Shown here: one piece after another, positions 1 through 5,111 of the stretch
Numbering within the stretch: the first letter of the stretch is position 1
Layout: each line of letters opens with the position of its first letter
Assembly (NCBI GenBank): GCA_905215125.1
Contig: CAJMOV010000071.1
Coordinates: 1-8,539, forward strand
Direction: 5' to 3'
DNA from: an uncultured bacterium
GTDB taxonomy: Bacteria; Bacillota; Clostridia; Oscillospirales; Butyricicoccaceae
DNA: 8,539 bases
Notes under the pieces: model-generated
The model's database searches: none
Seen by the model: only the letters and a program-made list of their open reading frames with translations
What the model was told of the DNA's origin: nothing
Made by a program: the position numbers and the translations under genes

Positions 1-63
1 CCTGGCTGTCAAGCCCTGGGCGGCATTTTCCCGACTCTTTTTTATTTTATGTCTGCCTGGCAC

Positions 64-85
64 AAAACGGCTTTTGCAAAAGCCG
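64..85 (-). terminator. Intrinsic terminator of the flavodoxin-DUF3793 operon
   Basis: An 18-bp perfect palindrome (CGGCTTTT/AAAAGCCG, 68-85) is followed on the minus strand by TTTT (67-64). It starts 38 bases past the DUF3793 stop codon, in the right orientation to end that operon. The stem is short and A/T-rich towards the loop, and the T tract has only four residues before a G, so termination may be incomplete. The remaining sequence at 1-63 has a T-rich stretch (39-48) but no gene or complete hairpin that I can support. Confidence 0.7.
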
Positions 86-123
86 GCGGCTTATGTAATA
101 ATCGCTGCAAAGAGACTCCCTTT

Positions 124-690
124 TCAGGCCAGCATGGCCAGCTTTTCTATCGGCACTCCCCGGCCGAACAGCTGCGTATAATCGGCGATACATTTCTGAT
201 AGCACGCGAAGCATTTTCGCGCTTCCGCCGGGTCGCTGTATGACTTCCAGAAGCCGCAGCAGGTGAAATTCTGCCCGCGGTTTTCTATAAACCCAATGAC
301 ATCCTGCAAAGGATAGCCAAGAAAAACGCCGATTTCATGCGGAAACTGGATGCTTGTACGCAATCTGCCGCAAAGCTGTGCCAGCATGCCGTCACAATCG
401 GCGTCCCGGTACCCGCACCGCGCGAGAAAGCCGCGATGCTCGTCGGCAGAAAGCAGCCGTTCAAGCTGGTTCCTGCGATAGACATAGATGATGCTCTGCT
501 TGGGCCCCTGGCGCTCAAGCAGGACGACGACCGACACCCCCAGAGGGCGCAGGCGCGCATGCCATTGGGCCGCCTTCTGACGGACGCTTTCCATTGCCGG
601 CGCGCCGAAGCAGAACAGGCTGCCCGGCTTCATCCCCGCCAGCGTGGGCGCGCATTGCCGGACCAGCGTTTCTTCGAACGTCAGTTTCAT
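124..690 (-). CDS. DUF3793 family protein, cysteine-rich
   Basis: A 188-residue protein that I assign to DUF3793, a family common in Clostridia with no established biochemical role. The recognisable parts are the N-terminal block RQCAPTLAGMKPGSLF (residues 11-26) and the central block HEIGVFLGYPLQDVIGFIEN (118-137). The C-terminal third is rich in cysteine: C144-C145 in a CCGFWKxY motif, then C160, C163 and C167 in KCFACYQKC. That could bind a metal or an Fe-S cluster, but this is inference. No signal peptide or membrane segment is visible, so it should be cytoplasmic. The start is the ATG at 690, preceded by GGAGAAAGGA. A longer open frame back to 801 runs through a hairpin and does not look coding. 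It follows the flavodoxin gene on the same strand with a 132-base gap and should be co-transcribed. As I recall, DUF3793 genes often sit beside flavodoxin and ferrous iron transport genes. No feoB is present here. Confidence 0.85.
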   Translation of the reverse strand: MKLTFEETLVRQCAPTLAGMKPGSLFCFGAPAMESVRQKAAQWHARLRPLGVSVVVLLERQGPKQSIIYVYRRNQLERLLSADEHRGFLARCGYRDADCDGMLAQLCGRLRTSIQFPHEIGVFLGYPLQDVIGFIENRGQNFTCCGFWKSYSDPAEARKCFACYQKCIADYTQLFGRGVPIEKLAMLA

Positions 691-742
691 ACCGCTTGAT
701 TCCTTTCTCCATATAAAACGGTTTGCCGAAATGAGAAGGAGT

Positions 743-769
743 GTCCCCGCACGCCCAGCGTGCGGGGAC
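743..769 (-). repeat. Perfect 12-bp hairpin between flavodoxin and DUF3793 genes
   Basis: GTCCCCGCACGC (743-754) and its exact complement (758-769) enclose a 3-base loop. The structure lies 53 bases after the flavodoxin stop and 52 bases before the DUF3793 start. On the minus strand it is followed by ACTCCTTCTCATTTC, which is pyrimidine-rich but has no T tract, so a strong intrinsic terminator is unlikely. It may instead stabilise the upstream message, mark a processing point, or give partial termination and so set the ratio of the two proteins. Confidence 0.6.
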
Positions 770-822
770 GAAAGAGGGAGGTGAAAAAGGAAAATGACCA
801 ATCTATATGGAAACCCGGCGTG

Positions 823-1254
823 TTACCAGGCTGCCAGCTTTTTACCCAGATCGCGGCACGCATCCTCAGCGGCCGCGTCCGGGGTGCCGTTGACCATCAG
901 GCCGTCTTCGTCAAGCAGGACGGCCTTTGCGCTGCGGCAGCGGTCGGCCCAGTCGCGCATCCACTGGCCGTCGCCCCAGCCATATGACCCAAACAGGGCC
1001 AGCTTTTTGCCTGCGAGCGATCCCTCAAGCGCTGTGAACATGGGATCGAACTCGGCCTCCTCCAAAACCTCGGCGCCCATGGCCGGGCATCCAAAGGCAA
1101 CAGCGTCAAACTCAGACAGGCGCGCGGCGGAAAATTCCCCCGGCCCCATCAGGCTGATCTCGGCCCCCGCCGCTTTAGCGCCCTCTGCAATGCAGTTTGC
1201 CATAGCTTCGGTATTGCCGCTGCCGCTCCAGAAAACAATGGCGATTTTACTCAT
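823..1254 (-). CDS. Short-chain flavodoxin
   Basis: A 143-residue flavodoxin, an FMN-binding one-electron carrier in the cytoplasm that can replace ferredoxin when iron is scarce. The FMN phosphate loop is clear at residues 9-16 (WSGSGNTE) after the first beta strand (KIAIVF). The 50s loop is at 55-66 (GCPAMGAEVLEE) and the 90s isoalloxazine loop at 89-98 (GSYGWGDGQW). The length and loops fit the short-chain clostridial type, without the extra insertion of long-chain flavodoxins. The start ATG at 1254 has AGGAGAG upstream. It is the first gene of a leftward operon with DUF3793. The promoter at 1399-1427 is overlapped or followed by two DtxR-like palindromes (1375-1390 and 1320-1335), so repression by an iron-loaded regulator is expected. 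That regulation is inferred from the sites and from the known iron response of flavodoxins; it has not been shown for this gene. Confidence 0.93.
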   Translation of the reverse strand: MSKIAIVFWSGSGNTEAMANCIAEGAKAAGAEISLMGPGEFSAARLSEFDAVAFGCPAMGAEVLEEAEFDPMFTALEGSLAGKKLALFGSYGWGDGQWMRDWADRCRSAKAVLLDEDGLMVNGTPDAAAEDACRDLGKKLAAW

Positions 1255-1317
1255 AGCTGTTTTCTCTCCTTACATGATAGGATTTGACATGTTATGTAGG
1301 CATAGAGATTTTCTTAG

Positions 1318-1341
1318 TAATTAGTTGATGCTAACTAATTA
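1318..1341. promoter_or_regulatory. DtxR-like operator, box 1
   Basis: A perfect palindrome with 9-base arms (TAATTAGTT/AACTAATTA) around GATGCT. Within it, 1320-1335 reads ATTAG-N6-CTAAC, matching boxes 2 and 3 in the same register. The 16-mer TTAGTTGATGCTAACT recurs in box 2, inverted, with one change. It lies in the leader of the flavodoxin message, some 50-75 bases past the predicted transcription start. The half-site letters resemble the TTAGGTTAG-type sites of DtxR/IdeR, but the spacing differs, so the cognate protein is inferred. Confidence 0.65.
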
Positions 1342-1374
1342 GGATGAATAAAGCAGGTAACTGCGTCCCGCTCA

Positions 1375-1390
1375 GTTAGTATCAACTAAC
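1375..1390. promoter_or_regulatory. DtxR-like operator, box 2
   Basis: A palindrome with GTTAGT/ACTAAC arms around ATCA. It sits immediately downstream of the -10 element (1399-1404) of the leftward flavodoxin promoter, over the expected transcription start. That is a classical position for a repressor. Read on the minus strand it gives TTAGTTGATACTAACT, one base different from box 1. Confidence 0.7.
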
Positions 1391-1398
1391 CCACGAAC

Positions 1399-1427
1399 AA
1401 TATAACACACTCCCCTCCCTTTGTCAA
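1399..1427 (-). promoter_or_regulatory. SigA promoter of the flavodoxin operon
   Basis: On the minus strand TTGACA (1427-1422) and TATATT (1404-1399) are separated by exactly 17 bases. The -35 is perfect and the -10 matches five of six. The predicted start is near 1392, which leaves a leader of about 140 bases that carries operator box 1 before the flavodoxin gene. Confidence 0.85.
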
Positions 1428-1465
1428 CCATTTTAGTATAATATTTTTTTGACTTGCTTTGCCGG

Positions 1466-1494
1466 TTGACGAAGCGCAAAAAAGCTGCTATATT
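1466..1494 (+). promoter_or_regulatory. SigA promoter of the membrane protein-HMA operon
   Basis: TTGACG (1466-1471) and TATATT (1489-1494) are separated by 17 bases, giving a predicted start near 1501. It fires away from the flavodoxin promoter, with 38 bases between the two -35 elements. The leader of about 100 bases contains operator box 3. Confidence 0.8.
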
Positions 1495-1547
1495 GAAATT
1501 GGTTGTAAGTGCTTTCACTGGAAACGAGGGATTTGGTTTTAGAGTTG

Positions 1548-1563
1548 GTTAGTTATAGCTAAC
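1548..1563. promoter_or_regulatory. DtxR-like operator, box 3
   Basis: GTTAG-TTATAG-CTAAC, a third copy of the palindrome in the same register as boxes 1 and 2. The 16-mer TTAGTTATAGCTAACT (1549-1564) differs from box 1 at only three central bases. It lies about 50 bases downstream of the predicted start of the rightward operon, so it could act as a roadblock to RNA polymerase. Alternatively, a weaker promoter nearer the gene is the regulated one. Confidence 0.65.
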
Positions 1564-1602
1564 TGCATCTTTTAAATTAGAGCGGCAAAGGAGGCATCCG
1601 GG

Positions 1603-2019
1603 ATGAATTGGGCACAGCTTATGCGGGACGGCCTGTTGATGGCGGTCGCCTTTTACGGCTTTGCCGCAGCTGCGGCCGCGCTTCAGCCGCAGCGGGCGGC
1701 TGCCGGGCCTGAAGAGTCTCCCCGTTCCATGCGGAGAGCCGCCTGCCATAAATGCGTATTCTATATGCTCGCCCTGCCGGTTTTGTATGGCGCCGCCCGT
1801 CTGGTCAATGCGGCTCTGCCGAATATAGCCGGCCTGCTGCCTGCATCTCTCCTGCAATGGGCTGTCGTTGCTTTATGCGGTGCAGCGGCAGCCGCCGTGC
1901 CCCCTTTACGGGCGCACATCGGCAGGGCAAAAAATAATATCCCCCGCATATCCTCCATCTGCCTGGCCGCCTGCTTGCTGCAAAGCGGTCTGGCATGGGC
2001 GATCATCCGCTTTTCCTAA
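1603..2019 (+). CDS. Unrecognised four-helix membrane protein with a CHKC motif
   Basis: A 138-residue integral membrane protein that I cannot place in a family. Four hydrophobic segments are visible at about residues 10-28, 52-71, 82-101 and 115-135, joined by short Arg/Lys-bearing loops. The first loop carries C48-H49-K50-C51, a CxxC arrangement just before helix 2 that could bind a metal or form a redox pair. Further cysteines lie within or at the ends of helices 3 and 4 (C92, C120, C124). The start is secure: AAAGGAGG (1587-1594) ends 8 bases before the ATG. The gene is alanine-rich and GC-rich, with codon use like its neighbours. It is followed 42 bases later by an HMA-domain gene, and both sit behind a promoter with a DtxR-like box, which suggests a role in metal uptake or sensing. 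This comes from context only; a small permease component or a membrane anchor for the HMA protein are alternatives. Confidence 0.8.
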   Translation: MNWAQLMRDGLLMAVAFYGFAAAAAALQPQRAAAGPEESPRSMRRAACHKCVFYMLALPVLYGAARLVNAALPNIAGLLPASLLQWAVVALCGAAAAAVPPLRAHIGRAKNNIPRISSICLAACLLQSGLAWAIIRFS

Positions 2020-2061
2020 TTCCCATAACCTGTCGAGGTATTCATAAAGGAGGACCAAGCC

Positions 2062-2316
2062 ATGGTAAAAATTACCCTTGCTATCGACGGTATGGCCTGT
2101 TCAATGTGTGAGGCGCATGTCAACGAGGCCATCCGCAAAGCCTGCCGCGTCAAAAAGGTCACCTCGTCCCACAGGAAAGGGCAGACGGAAATCATCGCCG
2201 AAACGGCGCCTGATGAAGCCGCCCTGCGCTCTGCCGTTGAGGCAACGGGATACCGCGTGCTGTCCATCCAAACGCAGCCCTATGAGAAAAAGGGGCTCTT
2301 TTCCTTCGGGAAATGA
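2062..2316 (+). CDS. HMA-domain metal-binding protein (possible chaperone)
   Basis: An 84-residue cytoplasmic protein made almost entirely of one heavy-metal-associated (HMA) ferredoxin-like domain. The metal-binding loop is GMACSMCEAHV (residues 10-20), with C13 and C16 as the CxxC ligands. It is followed by helix 1, a basic hairpin (VKKVTSSHRKGQTEI) and the closing ATGYRVLSIQ strand. A short tail, PYEKKGLFSFGK, extends beyond the domain. I recognise this pattern from small HMA proteins of gut Clostridia, whose physiological metal is not established; copper-chaperone folds of this type bind Cu(I), Zn(II) or other soft metals. The start ATG has AAAGGAGG (2046-2053) at 8 bases. It is the second gene of the operon with the four-helix membrane protein, and a terminator follows 32 bases after the stop. 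That pairing, together with the DtxR-like operator upstream, separates it from the Cd/Zn operon to its right. Confidence 0.88.
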   Translation: MVKITLAIDGMACSMCEAHVNEAIRKACRVKKVTSSHRKGQTEIIAETAPDEAALRSAVEATGYRVLSIQTQPYEKKGLFSFGK

Positions 2317-2348
2317 CCGGCTGACGCTCTGGCAGGCACATCGGCTGG

Positions 2349-2387
2349 AAAAGACCGCCGTCACGGCGGTCTTTTCCTTTTTCTTTT
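2349..2387 (+). terminator. Strong intrinsic terminator after the HMA gene
   Basis: A perfect 12-bp stem (AAAAGACCGCCG, 2349-2360, pairing with 2364-2375) has a TCA loop. The T-rich run at 2372-2387 follows. It ends the membrane protein-HMA operon and insulates it from the metal-resistance promoter at 2411. Confidence 0.93.
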
Positions 2388-2410
2388 ACAAAAATCCCTG
2401 CAGAAAACGC

Positions 2411-2439
2411 TTGACATCTGCGCCGCCAACGCATATAAT
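2411..2439 (+). promoter_or_regulatory. Consensus SigA promoter of the Cd/Zn resistance operon
   Basis: TTGACA (2411-2416) and TATAAT (2434-2439) are both perfect and separated by 17 bases. The predicted start is near 2446. A promoter this strong implies tight repression, which the operator immediately downstream can supply. Confidence 0.93.
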
Positions 2440-2451
2440 AAAACCAATGAT

Positions 2452-2473
2452 TGAACAAATGCTCATATGTTCA
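2452..2473. promoter_or_regulatory. ArsR/SmtB-type metal operator
   Basis: A 22-bp imperfect palindrome of the form TGAACA-n-ATG-CT-CAT-n-TGTTCA, with 9 of 11 positions paired on each side. The TGAACA/TGTTCA arms are typical of SmtB/CzrA/ZiaR-type operators. It covers roughly +6 to +28 from the predicted start and should be bound by the apo form of the repressor encoded at 4645-5004, then released by metal. Confidence 0.82.
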
Positions 2474-2497
2474 GTATTTCGGAAGGAAGGATGCATG

Positions 2498-2716
2498 ATG
2501 AAAAAGACCTACAAAATTGAAGTCGACTGCGCCAACTGCGCCAACAAGATGGAGGAGGCCGCGCAGAAAACCCCCGGCGTTGCCAGCGCTACCGTCAATT
2601 TCATGGCTCTCAAAATGATTGTGGAGTTTGAAGACGGCCAGGATCCCAAGGCCGTTATGCAGGAAGTTTTGAAAAACTGCAAGAAGGTGGAGGACGACTG
2701 CGAAATCTATCTGTAA
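2498..2716 (+). CDS. Free-standing HMA metal-binding protein of the efflux operon
   Basis: A 72-residue protein with a single HMA domain. The loop is DCANCANKMEEA, with a CxxC pair at C10 and C13 (numbered from this start). It lacks the GM that usually precedes the first cysteine. The rest fits the fold: PGVASATVNF, then KMIVEFEDGQDPKAVMQEVL, and an acidic end (VEDDCEIYL) with a further cysteine. In most Zn/Cd P-type ATPases this domain is fused to the N terminus of the pump. Here the pump 50 bases downstream has none, so this protein probably serves as its detached metal-binding domain or delivers metal to it. GGAAGGAAGG (2481-2490) precedes two adjacent in-frame ATGs. I chose the one at 2498 for its 7-base spacing, but 2495 (73 residues) is possible. 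It is the first gene behind the metal-regulated promoter. Confidence 0.9.
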   Translation: MKKTYKIEVDCANCANKMEEAAQKTPGVASATVNFMALKMIVEFEDGQDPKAVMQEVLKNCKKVEDDCEIYL

Positions 2717-2766
2717 GGCCCGGGCGGAAGCCGGCAATTCACCATATGCGATAGGAAGGGTGCGCT

Positions 2767-4632
2767 GTGAATAAAAAGCAAAAAAAGGTTTTCATCCGTA
2801 TTTTGATTGCCGCGGCGCTGATGGCAGGCCTGGCCTTTCTGCCGGTCTCCGGCAAAACGCAGCTGGCGCTGTATCTCATCCCTTATTTTGTCATTGGGTA
2901 TGATATTCTGCTCAAAGCCCTCAAGGGTATCCGCAACAAGCAGGTCTTTGACGAAAACTTCCTGATGGCGGTCGCCACCGTCGGCGCCATCGTCCTGGGC
3001 GAATACAGCGAAGGCGTGGCCGTTATGCTGTTCTACCAGATCGGCGAGCTGTTTCAAAGCTATGCCGTGGGCAAAAGCCGCCGCAGCATCAGCCAGCTGA
3101 TGGATATCCGTCCCGATTACGCCAACATTGAAGGGGAAAACGGCCTTGTACAGGTCGACCCCGACGAGGTGGAGATAGGAACTGTCATCGTGGTGCAGCC
3201 GGGCGAAAAGATTCCCATCGACGGCGTCGTTGTCGAAGGGGAAGCCGCCCTCAACACCAGCGCGCTGACAGGCGAAAGCCTGCCGCGCGACGTGCGCTCC
3301 GGCGACGAGGTCATCAGCGGCTGCATCAACATGACCGGCGTTTTGAAAATCCGCACTACGCGCGAGTTCGGCGAATCGACGGTATCTAAGATTTTGGATC
3401 TGGTGGAAAACTCCAGCTCGAAAAAATCGCGCTCTGAGCAGTTTATTTCCCGCTTTGCCCGTTATTATACCCCTATCGTCTGTTACAGCGCCCTTGCTCT
3501 GGCCATCCTGCCCCCGCTGGCACAGCTGGCTATGGGCGTACCCGCTGAGTGGAGCCAATGGGTTTACCGCGCGTTGACCTTCCTGGTCATCAGCTGCCCG
3601 TGCGCGCTGGTCATCAGCATCCCCCTCAGCTTCTTTGCAGGCATTGGCGGCGCAAGCCGCGCCGGCGTGCTTGTCAAGGGTTCTAACTATCTGGAGGCCC
3701 TGTCCCAGACCCGCTGCGTGGTGTTTGACAAAACCGGAACGCTGACGCGGGGCGTGTTCGAGGTGGTGGGCGTACACCACAGCCCGCTGGAAGAGCAAAG
3801 GCTGCTGGAATACGCTGCGCTGGCTGAAAGCTACTCCTCCCATCCCATCAGCCGCAGCCTGAGGGAGGCCTGCGGCAAGCCCGTCGATAAAAACAGGGTA
3901 AGCGACGTGCAGGAAATCAGCGGCGGCGGCGTCCTGGTCAGGGTCGACGGCGTCCCCGTCGCGGTGGGCAATGAAAAGCTGATGGAAAGGATCGGCGTCT
4001 CCCCCATCCCCTGCCGGCAGGTCGGCACCGTCGTCCACGTCGCCATCGACGGGGCCTATTCCGGCCACATCCTCATTGCCGACAAAATCAAGCCGACCTC
4101 CGCCCAGGCTATCAAGGCTCTCAAGTGGGCAGGGGTGCGCAGGACCGTCATGCTGACGGGCGACCGTGACAAGGTCGCCCAGCAGGTCGCGCAAGAGCTG
4201 GGCGTCGACGAAGTGCACAGCGAGCTGCTGCCCGCCGACAAGGTCGCCCAGGTCGAAGCCCTGCTGGAAGCCAAAGGGCCCAAAGATAAGCTGGCCTTTG
4301 TGGGCGACGGCATCAACGACGCACCGGTACTGTCCCGCGCCGACATCGGCATCGCCATGGGCGCGCTGGGATCCGACGCCGCCATTGAAGCGGCCGACGT
4401 CGTGCTGATGGACGACGACCCGATGAAAATTGCCACCGCCATCCGCATCGCCCGCAAGTGCCTGCGCATCGTGTACGAGAATATCGTTTTTGCCCTGGGC
4501 GTCAAGCTGATCTGCCTGGTGCTGGGCGCTGCCGGCATCGCCAACATGTGGGTAGCCATTTTCGCCGACGTCGGCGTCATGGTGATCGCCGTGCTCAACG
4601 CCATCCGGGCGCTGTTTGTCAAGAAACTGTAA
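2767..4632 (+). CDS. cadA: P1B-type Cd/Zn/Pb-translocating ATPase
   Basis: A 621-residue heavy-metal pump of the inner membrane that exports soft divalent cations using ATP. The order of motifs is complete: an N-terminal transmembrane region, actuator TGES (168-171), CPC in the sixth helix (277-279), phosphorylated aspartate D321 in DKTGTLT, the HP pair of the nucleotide domain (359-360), hinge GDGINDAP (513-520), and a last helix pair with K580 and D601-x-G603. CPC plus a K...DxG pair marks the P1B-2 group (CadA/ZntA; Zn, Cd, Pb), not the copper pumps. The usual N-terminal HMA domain is absent: the protein opens with about six basic residues and goes straight into helix 1. That domain appears as a separate protein just upstream. 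The start is a GTG at 2767 with AGGAAGG (2753-2759) 7 bases before it. The stop overlaps the ribosome binding site of the ArsR-family gene. Confidence 0.95.
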   Translation: MNKKQKKVFIRILIAAALMAGLAFLPVSGKTQLALYLIPYFVIGYDILLKALKGIRNKQVFDENFLMAVATVGAIVLGEYSEGVAVMLFYQIGELFQSYAVGKSRRSISQLMDIRPDYANIEGENGLVQVDPDEVEIGTVIVVQPGEKIPIDGVVVEGEAALNTSALTGESLPRDVRSGDEVISGCINMTGVLKIRTTREFGESTVSKILDLVENSSSKKSRSEQFISRFARYYTPIVCYSALALAILPPLAQLAMGVPAEWSQWVYRALTFLVISCPCALVISIPLSFFAGIGGASRAGVLVKGSNYLEALSQTRCVVFDKTGTLTRGVFEVVGVHHSPLEEQRLLEYAALAESYSSHPISRSLREACGKPVDKNRVSDVQEISGGGVLVRVDGVPVAVGNEKLMERIGVSPIPCRQVGTVVHVAIDGAYSGHILIADKIKPTSAQAIKALKWAGVRRTVMLTGDRDKVAQQVAQELGVDEVHSELLPADKVAQVEALLEAKGPKDKLAFVGDGINDAPVLSRADIGIAMGALGSDAAIEAADVVLMDDDPMKIATAIRIARKCLRIVYENIVFALGVKLICLVLGAAGIANMWVAIFADVGVMVIAVLNAIRALFVKKL

Positions 4633-4644
4633 GGAGCTTGCAAC

Positions 4645-5004
4645 ATGCAGGAACGCGAAGAAATGTGCTGCGAAACAACAGAGGTTCACGAGGATCTGCT
4701 CAAAATCGTCAGCGAGACCATGCCGCCGGAAACCGAGCTTTACGATTTGGCCGAGCTGTTTAAGATTTTCGGCGATTCCACCCGTATCCGCATCCTGTTC
4801 GTGCTGTTTGAAGCCGACGTTTGCGTATGCGACCTGGCGGAAGCGCTGCACATGACCCAATCAGCCATCTCCCACCAGCTGAAAATTCTCAAGCAAAACA
4901 AGCTGGTCAAAAGCCGGCGCGAGGGGAAATCGGTCTTTTATTCCCTAGCGGACGACCATGTGCGCACTATCATTGCCCAAGGGCAGGAGCACATCGAGGA
5001 GTAA
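4645..5004 (+). CDS. cadC: ArsR/SmtB-family metal-sensing repressor (CadC-like)
   Basis: A 119-residue winged-helix repressor that should bind the TGAACA-type palindrome at 2452-2473 and leave it when loaded with metal. The recognition region is DLAEALHMTQSAISHQLKIL (residues 63-82), followed by the wing SRREGKSVFYSL (90-101). Two sensor sites known in this family both look intact. The alpha3N (Cd/Pb) site has N-terminal C8-C9 plus the CadC-type C60-V-C62-D. The alpha5 (Zn) site has D103-x-H105 with H116-x2-E119, the same spacing as the D104, H106, H117 and E120 ligands of SmtB. AAGGAG (4631-4636) overlaps the stop of the ATPase gene, so translation is probably coupled. It is the last gene of the operon and should be autoregulated. 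The CadC label rests on the paired cysteine sites; a Zn-only sensor is the main alternative. Confidence 0.93.
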   Translation: MQEREEMCCETTEVHEDLLKIVSETMPPETELYDLAELFKIFGDSTRIRILFVLFEADVCVCDLAEALHMTQSAISHQLKILKQNKLVKSRREGKSVFYSLADDHVRTIIAQGQEHIEE

Positions 5005-5007
5005 GGC

Positions 5008-5040
5008 ACAGGAGAGCGCCGGCGCGCTCTCCTGTTTCAT
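5008..5040 (+). terminator. Intrinsic terminator of the Cd/Zn resistance operon
   Basis: A perfect 12-bp stem (ACAGGAGAGCGC, 5008-5019, with 5024-5035) and a CGGC loop are followed by TTCATTTC. The stem starts 3 bases past the repressor stop codon. The T tract is interrupted, but the stem is very stable. Confidence 0.85.
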
Positions 5041-5051
5041 TTCCAGCGGGG

Positions 5052-5080
5052 TTGACAACCGCGTCTGCCGCCGTTATGAT
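5052..5080 (+). promoter_or_regulatory. SigA promoter of the DUF4261 gene
   Basis: TTGACA (5052-5057) and TATGAT (5075-5080) are separated by 17 bases. This lies directly after the preceding terminator, so the DUF4261 gene is a separate unit. An ATGAT/ATCAT inverted repeat (5076-5080 and 5088-5092) overlaps the -10 and start region and may be a weak operator. Confidence 0.85.
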
Positions 5081-5111
5081 CATAGCAATCATATAGAAAG
5101 CGGTGACGCCC

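Noticed and set aside
49..243. A 64-codon open frame on the plus strand at the left edge.
   Set aside because: It has no ribosome site, crosses the minus-strand terminator and the DUF3793 gene, and has no recognisable motif.
691..801. A 37-residue N-terminal extension of the DUF3793 protein.
   Set aside because: It is translated through the 12-bp hairpin; the ATG at 690 has a good ribosome site and begins the conserved family sequence.
1318..1390. Helical phasing of operator boxes 1 and 2.
   Set aside because: In the register shared by all three boxes the centres are 55 bp apart, which is not a whole number of turns. The 53-bp value arises only from a shifted palindrome centre.
1501..1602. 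A possible riboswitch in the 100-base leader of the rightward operon.
   Set aside because: Apart from operator box 3 and a 4-bp AGTG/CACT stem (1508-1519), I see no conserved fold or terminator-antiterminator pair.
2078..2494. An upstream in-frame extension of the second HMA gene, giving a 212-residue protein.
   Set aside because: It would cross the first HMA gene in another frame, a strong terminator and the consensus promoter and operator at 2411-2473. The start at 2498 (or 2495) with GGAAGG is far better.
2707..4860. A 717-codon open frame on the minus strand, opposite the ATPase gene.
   Set aside because: It mirrors the ATPase codon periodicity in GC-rich DNA, is rich in His, Gln, Asp and Ala without any domain, and has no ribosome site. 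The plus-strand ATPase with all its motifs is the real gene.
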